NCBI GenBank assembly: GCA_947565485.1
Contig: CANOGG010000013.1
Location: forward strand, 1-11,291
Direction of reading: 5' to 3'
From: an uncultured Mycoplasma sp.
GTDB taxonomy: Bacteria; Bacillota_I; Bacilli_A; RF39; UBA660
DNA: 11,291 nt
Part shown: positions 1 through 5,747 of the stretch, one piece after another
Layout of the letters: each line of letters opens with the position of its first letter
Position numbering within the stretch: the first letter of the stretch is position 1
Position numbers and translations under genes: made by a program
Notes under the pieces: generated by a model
What the model saw: the letters and a program-made list of their open reading frames with translations, nothing else
Databases searched by the model: none
What the model was told of the DNA's origin: nothing

Positions 1-348
1 GAAGGAAATAGAGCTTATAACCCAGGAACTCCAACAAGAAGTGGTTATGTGTTTAGAGGATGGTATTATAATGGACGTGAGTTTGACTTTACGACTAGAA
101 TATATCAAAATTATACATTAGTTGCTGAGTGGGAGAGAGAAAATCAAAATTATACAGTATCATTTGATTCAAATGGCGGTACAAGTTATAGAAGTCAAAG
201 TGTAGAAGAAGGAAATAGAGCTTATAATCCAGGAACACCAACAAGAAATGGCTATATATTTAAAGGTTGGTATTATAATGGACGAGAATTTGATTTTACG
301 ACCAGAATATATCAAAATTATACATTAGTTGCTGAGTGGGAAAGAGCA
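1..348 (+). repeat. Direct tandem repeat, 207-bp period, coding for InlB B-type modules
   Basis: Bases 1-141 and 208-348 are two copies of the same 47-codon stretch, exactly 207 bases apart and in frame. About a dozen codons differ, and only three change the residue (Ser/Asn, Val/Ile, Arg/Lys); the rest are third-position changes. The array continues off the left edge, so the total copy number is unknown. Confidence 0.9.
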
Positions 349-885
349 CAAGAACAGTATAATACTTATTGTAAAGTTGTTGACAGAAGATATTATTCAA
401 CAAGTTATGTATCAGCAAGTAAGACAACATGGAATTATAATTGGAAGATTAAATTTGAAAATTTAAGAAATGTTCAAGATTTGAGGATATTAAATAAAGG
501 TTATGTAACGACAACTTCAATGTATGAGCAATTATATAGTGATTATGTAAATGGTAGAGGTATTTCAACACCATCGACTTCAAGTTCGTATAATATACCA
601 CTTCCAAGTGTTGCTATGCTTATTAATACATCATTAAAATCTAATAACTTCTCATTTACATTATCTAATGCTTATTATAGTGGAGGATATTGGTATGCAG
701 ATGCTAGTGTAAGAATTAGCAATTATAATGGCGTAACTCCTTATAATTCTACTAAGGGTAGTGTTCATCCAGTTCCGTTCTACTTTGATGTAAATTATAC
801 AGATATGAGTAATTGTGTAGATGATTTAGCTTCTAATTCATATAGATATAGTGGTTATAAAGTTACAAAAACTTATACAAGATAA
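1..885 (+). CDS. InlB B-repeat (Listeria-Bacteroides repeat) surface/secreted protein, 5'-truncated
   Basis: The gene enters from the left edge: the frame is open from base 1, so the internal Met at 49 is not its start. Of 294 visible residues, the first ~118 are one partial and one complete InlB B-type repeat (Flg_new family). The diagnostic pattern is a strand ending in FDSNGG, then PTRxGYxFxGWY, FDF and a closing TLVAEW; the unit is 69 residues. Such repeats form beta-grasp-like modules in secreted or surface-anchored proteins of Firmicutes and Bacteroidetes. The remaining ~175 residues are an unrecognised Tyr/Ser/Asn-rich, beta-looking domain with two cysteines (in YCKVV and NCVDD) that could pair outside the cell. 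The C-terminus lacks LPxTG, a hydrophobic helix and a basic tail, so any anchor must be N-terminal, outside the window. The gene is followed by a hairpin terminator. An adhesin-like role is inference. Confidence 0.85.
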   Translation, partial: EGNRAYNPGTPTRSGYVFRGWYYNGREFDFTTRIYQNYTLVAEWERENQNYTVSFDSNGGTSYRSQSVEEGNRAYNPGTPTRNGYIFKGWYYNGREFDFTTRIYQNYTLVAEWERAQEQYNTYCKVVDRRYYSTSYVSASKTTWNYNWKIKFENLRNVQDLRILNKGYVTTTSMYEQLYSDYVNGRGISTPSTSSSYNIPLPSVAMLINTSLKSNNFSFTLSNAYYSGGYWYADASVRISNYNGVTPYNSTKGSVHPVPFYFDVNYTDMSNCVDDLASNSYRYSGYKVTKTYTR

Positions 886-894
886 ATTGTAGTG

Positions 895-931
895 GAGGGT
901 TCATAAAAATATTATGAGCCTTCTATTTTTT
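895..931 (+). terminator. Rho-independent terminator after the InlB-repeat gene
   Basis: An 11-bp stem pairs 895-905 with 913-923. It has two G-U wobbles and a 7-base A/T loop, and is followed within two bases by six T (926-931). It starts nine bases after the stop codon of the upstream gene. The ribosome binding site of the aminopeptidase gene lies immediately downstream (about 940-946). Confidence 0.75.
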
Positions 932-956
932 AGAGAATGAGGAAGGAAAAGAGATT

Positions 957-2156
957 ATGGAAGAAAAAATAAGGAAATATGCTAATTTTTTGTTAAGTGG
1001 TTGTTTGAAATTAGGTAAAGGGGATAGGTTATTTATTATAGGAATTACTTTTATTCAAGATTTTGTAGATATAATTAGTGAGGAAGCTAAAAATATAGGA
1101 ATTGAAGATATAGAGTATTTGATAAGTGACCCTGATTTGCAGAAAAGATTATATATGACGAGTAGTTATGAGGAATTGATAGGAAGTGATGCTTTTTCGA
1201 AGAAGAAGTTTAATCAAATGGCTAAAGATGGTTATGCATTTTTAAATATTAGTTCGCCAATTCCCGATTATTTTGCAGGAATTGATGAAGAGCTAATGGG
1301 TAGGGTTACTCAGTATCAGATGAAGAGTATTGGAGAATACCGGGAATACCAAAATAAGGGAATAATAAAGTGGAATATTTCAGCAGTACCAAATGAATAT
1401 TGGGCTAAGAGTCTAGGTTTAAGTGTAAAAGAGTTATGGGAATACATTTTGGAGATATGTCTTATTAATGAAGAGAGTCCTCTATTGGCTTGGCAAGAGA
1501 AGAGTGCAAAGTTAAAGGCACGGGCAGAATATTTAAATAGTCTTAAGATAGATAGATTGGTTTATAAAAATAGTTTAGGGACTAATTTAGAGATTGGGCT
1601 TCCTGTTGATTATGTGTTTGGAAGTGCCGATGGGGGAGTAATGGTGAATATGCCAACAGAAGAAGTCTTTACTTCGCCACATTTTAGAGGCGTAAATGGG
1701 AAAGTATACTCTTCAAAAATGTTATTGCATAATAATAATGTAATTAATGATTTTTGGTTAGAATTTAGGGATGGAGAAATAATTAATTATGATGCGAAAG
1801 AGGGACTCGAGACACTTAGAAGTATAATTAAGACTGATTTAGGGTCAAGGTTTTTAGGTGAAGTAGCATTGGTTGATTATGATTCGCCTATTTCTAGGAC
1901 AAATATTATATTTAAAAATACGTTATATGATGAGAATGCCAGTTGTCATTTGGCGATTGGGGCTAGTTTTGCTGAATGTATAAAGGGAGGACTAAAACTA
2001 GGGCAAGAGGAACTTTTAGAGAGAGGGCTTAATCAGTCTAGTGAGCATGTCGATTTCTTTATTGGAACGGCGGATTTAGAAGTAAAAGCAATCTTGAAAA
2101 CAGGAGAAGAAGTAGTTATAATGGAAGATGGAAATTTTGTTAGGAGTGAAGAGTAA
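957..2156 (+). CDS. Aminopeptidase, peptidase family M29 (AmpS/AmpT type)
   Basis: Cytosolic two-metal aminopeptidase that removes N-terminal residues from peptides. At 399 residues it matches the usual ~410 of the family. The metal-binding signatures are all present: NMPTEEVFTSP with Glu235/Glu236, GEVAL with Glu302, DENASCHLAIG with His331, and EHVDFFIG with His364 and Asp366. From memory, T. thermophilus AmpT has a Tyr seven residues after the His corresponding to His331; here it is Phe338, a point to check by alignment. AGGAAGG at 940-946 sits about ten bases before the ATG and supports this start. The TAA stop overlaps the tyrS ATG by one base (TAATG), so the two are probably translationally coupled. 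AmpS is the closest named family member, but I leave the symbol blank because AmpS, AmpT and PepS are not distinguishable by eye. Confidence 0.92.
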   Translation: MEEKIRKYANFLLSGCLKLGKGDRLFIIGITFIQDFVDIISEEAKNIGIEDIEYLISDPDLQKRLYMTSSYEELIGSDAFSKKKFNQMAKDGYAFLNISSPIPDYFAGIDEELMGRVTQYQMKSIGEYREYQNKGIIKWNISAVPNEYWAKSLGLSVKELWEYILEICLINEESPLLAWQEKSAKLKARAEYLNSLKIDRLVYKNSLGTNLEIGLPVDYVFGSADGGVMVNMPTEEVFTSPHFRGVNGKVYSSKMLLHNNNVINDFWLEFRDGEIINYDAKEGLETLRSIIKTDLGSRFLGEVALVDYDSPISRTNIIFKNTLYDENASCHLAIGASFAECIKGGLKLGQEELLERGLNQSSEHVDFFIGTADLEVKAILKTGEEVVIMEDGNFVRSEE

Positions 2157-3382
2157 TGACATTATATGAAGAGTTAGAATGGCGTGGGTTGGTGCAGGAT
2201 ATTAGTGATGAAGCTTTAATTGAAAAGTTAAATAAGGGAGGTTTAACCTTTTATATTGGGACAGATCCAACGGCAGATTCGATGCATATTGGACATTATT
2301 CATCTTTTTTGATATCAAAGAGGTTAGCTCGAGCTGGGCATCATCCCCTTTTATTAGTTGGTGGTGCGACTGGTTTAATTGGAGACCCTAAACCGACTAG
2401 TGAAAGACCTATGATTTCAAAAGAGACTGTACAAAAAAATTATGAGGGATTAAAAAAACAAGCACAAGATATTTTTGGCTTTGAAGTGGTTAATAATTAT
2501 GATTGGACAAAAGATATTAATGTTATTGATTTTTTGAGAGATTATGGGAAGTATTTTAATATTAATTATATGCTCGCTAAAGATAAGGTAAAATCAAGAA
2601 TAGAGACAGGTATTACTTATGCAGAGTTTTCTTATATGATTTTGCAGGCCTTAGATTTTTTGCATCTTTTTGAGACGAGAGATTGTGTACTTCAGGTGGC
2701 AGGTTCTGACCAATGGGGGAATATTACTTCCGGAATAGAGCTTATAAGAAAGAAACTTGGGAAAGAGGCTTATGGAATGGTTATGCCTTTAGTGACGGAT
2801 TCTAACGGAGTTAAGTTTGGAAAAACGGAAGGTAATGCTTTGTGGCTTGATAAAAATAAGACTTCTAGTTATGAATTATATCAGTATTTAATTAATTTGG
2901 AAGATTGTATGATTATTGATTATCTTAAGAAGTTAACTTTTTTATCTAAAGATGAGATTGAAAAATTAGATAGGAAGAATAGGGAACATCCAGAGTTTAG
3001 AGAGGCACATAAAAAACTTGCGGAAGAGATAATTACCGATTTACATGGAAGGGATGAGTATCTTCATGCGAAAAAAATAAGTGAGTATTTGTTTAGTGAG
3101 AAAGTTACGGAGCTTGCTAGTGAGGAAATAATTAGTTCGATGAAAGGGGTGCCAAATATAGATGTGACTTTGGGGCTTGATATTGGACAGTTTTTAGTCG
3201 ATAATAAAATTGTGACAAGTAAGAGAGAAGCACGAGAGTTTGTTAATGCGGGGGCGATAAGTATTAATAATAAAAAAATAAATGATTTAGAGTATATTGT
3301 AGATGATAAAGATACAATTGATAATAAAGTGATGATTATAAAGAAGGGAAAGAAAAATTATTATCTGGGAATAGTAAAATAA
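2156..3382 (+). CDS. tyrS: Tyrosyl-tRNA synthetase (class I)
   Basis: Charges tRNA-Tyr with tyrosine in the cytoplasm. At 408 residues it is full length for bacterial TyrRS. Class I signatures are in order: YIGTDPTADSMHIGH holding the HIGH motif at residues 44-47; the tyrosine pocket segment YAEFSYMILQALDF near 155-168; GSDQWGN at 183-189; and KFGKTEGN at 220-227, the TyrRS version of the KMSKS loop. The C-terminal ~65 residues (about 342-405) look like the S4-type RNA-binding domain, with SKREAREFVNAGAISIN typical of it. The ATG overlaps the aminopeptidase stop by one base. No T-box leader is visible, because tyrS is the second gene of its operon and only about 70 bases precede the first gene. 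Confidence 0.97.
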   Translation: MTLYEELEWRGLVQDISDEALIEKLNKGGLTFYIGTDPTADSMHIGHYSSFLISKRLARAGHHPLLLVGGATGLIGDPKPTSERPMISKETVQKNYEGLKKQAQDIFGFEVVNNYDWTKDINVIDFLRDYGKYFNINYMLAKDKVKSRIETGITYAEFSYMILQALDFLHLFETRDCVLQVAGSDQWGNITSGIELIRKKLGKEAYGMVMPLVTDSNGVKFGKTEGNALWLDKNKTSSYELYQYLINLEDCMIIDYLKKLTFLSKDEIEKLDRKNREHPEFREAHKKLAEEIITDLHGRDEYLHAKKISEYLFSEKVTELASEEIISSMKGVPNIDVTLGLDIGQFLVDNKIVTSKREAREFVNAGAISINNKKINDLEYIVDDKDTIDNKVMIIKKGKKNYYLGIVK

Positions 3383-3432
3383 ATTTGGAATGATTGGTAT
3401 TATAGTGATTAAATATAATAGGAGAGTAATAT

Positions 3433-3780
3433 ATGATTTACTTGGCAAATAAAGAAATAAACAGAGAAAAAAATTTAATAAATTATTTAGATTTTATGGT
3501 AAAGGCTTTTAACGAGAAAGATAGGATAAAAATAGTTTTTGGGAATTTAGGAAATAGATTATATGATAAATTTTTGGCAGATGGGTTAGTAGATAAAGAT
3601 GTATTTAAAGATGTTAATCAGGCAGCTAAGGAATATATTTGGCAAAAGAAATATAAAGAATTTCCAAATACTAGTTTTATTATGGCGATGATTTGTAATT
3701 ATTGGCATGAGAGAGATAGTTTAGATATGTGTGATTTTTTTAAAAATGTTGGACTACAAAATTTTAATTATTATGATTAA
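3433..3780 (+). CDS. Hypothetical protein, possibly the N-terminal part of a broken gene
   Basis: I do not recognise this 115-residue protein. It has no signal peptide or membrane segment; it is Lys/Asn/Asp-rich and probably helical, with an aromatic patch NYWHERDSLDM near the C-terminus. AGGAG at 3420-3424 lies eight bases before the ATG, so the start is well supported. The TAA at 3778 is followed in the same frame by nine T-rich bases and then the ATG of the next ORF. The pair could therefore be one ~395-codon gene interrupted by a nonsense codon. The gene is visibly poorer in G than the preceding tyrS, which suggests different ancestry or relaxed constraint. There is no terminator between tyrS and this gene, so read-through transcription is possible. 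Confidence 0.6.
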   Translation: MIYLANKEINREKNLINYLDFMVKAFNEKDRIKIVFGNLGNRLYDKFLADGLVDKDVFKDVNQAAKEYIWQKKYKEFPNTSFIMAMICNYWHERDSLDMCDFFKNVGLQNFNYYD

Positions 3781-3789
3781 TTTTTTTTA

Positions 3790-4623
3790 ATGAATCGTGG
3801 TATAAAGTCAGTTGTTGGAGCTATTAGTGTTAATAATCCTTATTGGACTAATATACCATATAGTTTGCAGATGTGCTCAAATTCATTTTTTCTTGATGAT
3901 AATCAAAAAAATTTGATTTTATATTTAGATATTATGAGATATATTTTGGGAATATATAAAATAGTAGATGGAAAAGTTGTAATTACGAATGCTAATCTTT
4001 TAAATCAATTTAAATATAATGATTTTATGTTTAATTTGATTGATGCGTATTATAAAAATTTAAATAGAAAATATCGTAAAAATATGTTTTTAGTTGGTTT
4101 ATCTCTACATGAGCGTGAGGAATTGTTTAAAGATATTGCTAAAAATTCTGAAATTCAACTTATACCAAAAAATGAAGAGGAGAAATTTGAGTTGGAGAAA
4201 TTGATAAAATATGGTTATTTAGAAAAGGATTCCATAAATTCAAATAGCTATTGGTTTACTCCTATTACAGAAATAGCTTTTTTTAGTATAAGTATGCAAT
4301 TTGGTTTTCAAGTAAATAAATATGTTGTTGATAAACTTTATTGTCATTATCAGAAAAATGAGATGATAAAATTAATTGAGAGATATTATAGATTGTTCAA
4401 AAAAGAAGGTGATTTGGATTTTCAAAAAATGTATTTAGATTATTATTATTATGTTTTAATTTCTTATTTGTATGGGTTAAAAGAATATGCTTGGTATAAT
4501 AATATTGATAATAAGTTCAATTCAATAAGAAATTTTATTACTGTTTATTTTGAACATAATTATAAATTTTTTAATAATTTTATAGAGGAGATTAAAGCTG
4601 ATAAGAGACTTATTAAAAGATGA
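3790..4623 (+). CDS. Hypothetical protein, possibly the C-terminal part of the same broken gene
   Basis: I do not recognise this 277-residue protein. It is rich in Tyr, Asn, Lys, Phe and Ile, looks mostly helical and soluble, and shows no catalytic motif I can name. A Tyr-rich segment lies near residues 215-240 (DYYYYVLISYLYG). No Shine-Dalgarno precedes the ATG: the upstream bases are a run of eight T and two A. It lies in the same frame as the 115-residue ORF upstream, with only TAA plus three codons (Phe-Phe-Leu) between them. Either this is the downstream part of a gene split by an ochre codon, or initiation here is leaderless-like or coupled to the upstream stop. It ends in TGA, evidence against a TGA-recoding Mollicute code. 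Confidence 0.55.
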   Translation: MNRGIKSVVGAISVNNPYWTNIPYSLQMCSNSFFLDDNQKNLILYLDIMRYILGIYKIVDGKVVITNANLLNQFKYNDFMFNLIDAYYKNLNRKYRKNMFLVGLSLHEREELFKDIAKNSEIQLIPKNEEEKFELEKLIKYGYLEKDSINSNSYWFTPITEIAFFSISMQFGFQVNKYVVDKLYCHYQKNEMIKLIERYYRLFKKEGDLDFQKMYLDYYYYVLISYLYGLKEYAWYNNIDNKFNSIRNFITVYFEHNYKFFNNFIEEIKADKRLIKR

Positions 4624-4703
4624 GATAGTAAAATAATATGGAATTGCAAATGTATTTTTAAAATAATTTTAGGCATTTATTAGAAGGACTAACGTTATTC
4701 GGG

Positions 4704-4712
4704 CATATAATA
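4704..4712 (+). promoter_or_regulatory. Possible promoter -10 element for the small Pro/Tyr/Gly-rich gene
   Basis: CATATAATA at 4704-4712 contains a perfect TATAAT (4706-4711), about 22 bases before the ATG at 4734. No good TTGACA-like -35 lies 16-18 bases upstream. The string also fits the CATAnnnTA -10 pattern of sporulation sigma-K and differs at one position from the sigma-E -10 CATACAAT, but I do not see a matching -35 for either. Which sigma factor reads it is open. Confidence 0.4.
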
Positions 4713-4733
4713 CTCTAGAAAGAGTGATATTAA

Positions 4734-4973
4734 ATGTATAATAATAATATTTATCCTTCAAGATATAATCAGGGTAATTATGGTGATAGACAGTTTTTCT
4801 TTCCATTTTTGACAGGGGCGTTAGTGGGAGGAGCAGCGGTTGGTTTAACAAGACCACGACCAATATATAATGTAGCACCAAGACCACCATATGGTCCACC
4901 TGTGCCACCTTATGGCGTGCCTTATGCTTATAATTCATATGGAGGATATATTCCAAGACCAGGAGGATTTTAA
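4734..4973 (+). CDS. Small Pro/Tyr/Gly-rich protein with a Gly-rich hydrophobic segment
   Basis: A 79-residue protein in three parts. Residues 1-20 are polar and rich in Asn, Tyr and Arg. Residues ~21-38 (FFFPFLTGALVGGAAVGL) are hydrophobic, with small residues in a glycine-zipper-like spacing. Residues ~39-79 are low complexity with repeated PPYG, PRP and YGG, ending in Pro-Gly-Gly-Phe. This composition resembles small spore-coat, envelope or membrane-inserted proteins of Firmicutes, but no function is shown. The Shine-Dalgarno is weak (AGAAAGAGTG region). The gene is bracketed by its own TATAAT box and a hairpin, so it may be monocistronic. Synonymous-looking G-rich third positions and a clean reading frame support a real gene. 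An opposite-strand frame over the same bases is an artefact of this composition. Confidence 0.7.
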   Translation: MYNNNIYPSRYNQGNYGDRQFFFPFLTGALVGGAAVGLTRPRPIYNVAPRPPYGPPVPPYGVPYAYNSYGGYIPRPGGF

Positions 4974-4976
4974 TTT

Positions 4977-5017
4977 GAAGGAATTCTGTCAATTATGATG
5001 GGATTTCTTTTAGTTTT
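4977..5017 (+). terminator. Probable weak terminator after the small Pro/Tyr/Gly-rich gene
   Basis: A ten-base-pair stem pairs 4978-4987 with 5000-5009. It has three G-U wobbles and a 12-base loop, and is followed by an interrupted T-run to 5017. It starts four bases after the stop codon. The stem is weak, so termination is likely partial. Confidence 0.45.
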
Positions 5018-5036
5018 CTGTACTTTAGAGGCAATG

Positions 5037-5042
5037 TATGAT
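5037..5042 (+). promoter_or_regulatory. Candidate -10 box for the pncC-cse60-flippase operon
   Basis: TATGAT (5 of 6 matches to TATAAT) lies 23 bases upstream of the ATG at 5066. The matching -35 region (TTTTCT, 17-base spacer) is poor. It is favoured mainly by position: just downstream of a probable terminator and upstream of a three-gene run. Confidence 0.3.
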
Positions 5043-5065
5043 AAAATTTAAGTGGTGATTAGATT

Positions 5066-5527
5066 ATGAATTTAGAGGAAATAGTAAATTATTTGATAGA
5101 TAAAAAAATTAGTATTGCAACAATGGAATCATGTACAGGGGGATTACTGGCTAGTCTCATTACAGATGTTGCAGGGGCTAGTGAAGTTTTGAAGTTTAGT
5201 GCAGTGACTTATAGTACAGAGTATAAAATTAAAATGGGGGTAAATAAAGAGACGATTGATAAGTTTAGTGTGTATAGTGAAGAAGTAGCAAGAGAGATGG
5301 CTTATAATATAGCAGAGTTTGCTAATAGTGATATAGGGGTTGGTATTACGGGGCGGCTTACAAGTAATATCAAGGAAGAGAAGAGTGTAGATATATGTAT
5401 ATATGATAAGAGATGTGATAAGTATTATCATGTGTTTAAATATATAGAAAAGAATAATAGAAGAGATAATAAGTTAGAAGTGATAAATTATTTTAAGGAT
5501 TTATTTAATTCGACAATTTTTGCGTAG
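5066..5527 (+). CDS. CinA C-terminal domain / PncC-type nicotinamide-nucleotide amidohydrolase family protein
   Basis: A stand-alone CinA_C domain of 153 residues, usual for this family. The founding activity is deamidation of nicotinamide mononucleotide to nicotinate mononucleotide in NAD salvage. The core motifs are MESCTGGLLAS (catalytic-region ESCTGG at 21-26), TDVAGASEV, AVTYS at 46-50, YSEEVAREMA, and IGVGITG at 90-96. The glycine-rich loop typical of PncC after that last motif (GIAGPGGG type) is missing; here the chain reads GITGRLTSNIKEEK. I recall a Firmicutes subfamily with this alternative loop, so activity on NMN should not be assumed. The GGTGATT-type Shine-Dalgarno supports the start. 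The next gene (Cse60-like) begins 35 bases downstream. Confidence 0.82.
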   Translation: MNLEEIVNYLIDKKISIATMESCTGGLLASLITDVAGASEVLKFSAVTYSTEYKIKMGVNKETIDKFSVYSEEVAREMAYNIAEFANSDIGVGITGRLTSNIKEEKSVDICIYDKRCDKYYHVFKYIEKNNRRDNKLEVINYFKDLFNSTIFA

Positions 5528-5562
5528 TTTATATGTTATGATATAATTGGTGATTAGATAAA

Positions 5563-5736
5563 ATGAAAGTTAAAATATTTGATGAGTCTCATGAGAAAGA
5601 TTTAGAAGAGCAAGTAAATACTTTTTTAAGTAGTTTGGAAGGGACAGTAGTTGATGTAAAGTTTCAAACGGCAATTTCAATGTTTGGAGAGGAGCAGATT
5701 TATTGCTTTTCAGCGATGATTATTTACACAAGTTAG
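5563..5736 (+). CDS. Sporulation protein Cse60 family (DUF2758), 57 residues
   Basis: A very short gene of 57 codons plus TAG. It is preceded by GGTGAT at 5549-5554, eight bases before the ATG. The protein begins MKVKIFDESHEKDLEEQVN and ends with the segment EEQIYCFSAMIIY. This matches my memory of Cse60 of Bacillus subtilis: a ~60-residue protein with an N-terminal strand, the acidic HExDLExQ(V/I)N helix, an ISM/YS strand and a C-terminal YCFSA(M/L)IIY strand. Cse60 is produced in the mother cell under sigma-E; its biochemical role is unknown. The flippase gene starts 11 bases after this stop with its Shine-Dalgarno overlapping the stop region, so the two are co-translated. Presence of the family does not by itself prove that this organism sporulates. 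Confidence 0.8.
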   Translation: MKVKIFDESHEKDLEEQVNTFLSSLEGTVVDVKFQTAISMFGEEQIYCFSAMIIYTS

Positions 5737-5747
5737 AGGTGAAGTAG

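Noticed and set aside
1..348. CRISPR array or short-tandem-repeat locus
   Set aside because: The 207-base period is in frame and codes for known protein repeats; there are no short repeats with unique spacers anywhere in the window.
2156..3382. tyrS as the target of the nearby HipA-like kinase
   Set aside because: HipA-family kinases do phosphorylate some aminoacyl-tRNA synthetases, but the genes are about 4.5 kb apart in different operons; proximity alone proves nothing.
3394..3419. Promoter (TATAAT at 3414-3419) for the 115-residue ORF
   Set aside because: The Shine-Dalgarno begins at 3420, directly after the box, so a transcript from it would lack the ribosome binding site; no -35 fits.
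4669..4992. Opposite-strand open frame over the small Pro/Tyr/Gly-rich gene
   Set aside because: It is the shadow of the 4734-4973 gene; the translated product is low-complexity His/Leu/Val-rich and has no supporting start signal.
5144..5431. Opposite-strand open frame within the PncC-like gene
   Set aside because: It lies inside a well-supported conserved gene on the + strand and encodes an Ile/Thr/Cys-rich string typical of antisense frames.
5542..5547. TATAAT just upstream of the Cse60-like gene as a promoter
   Set aside because: The predicted transcription start (~5554) would fall at or after the gene's Shine-Dalgarno (5549-5554), removing it from the mRNA.
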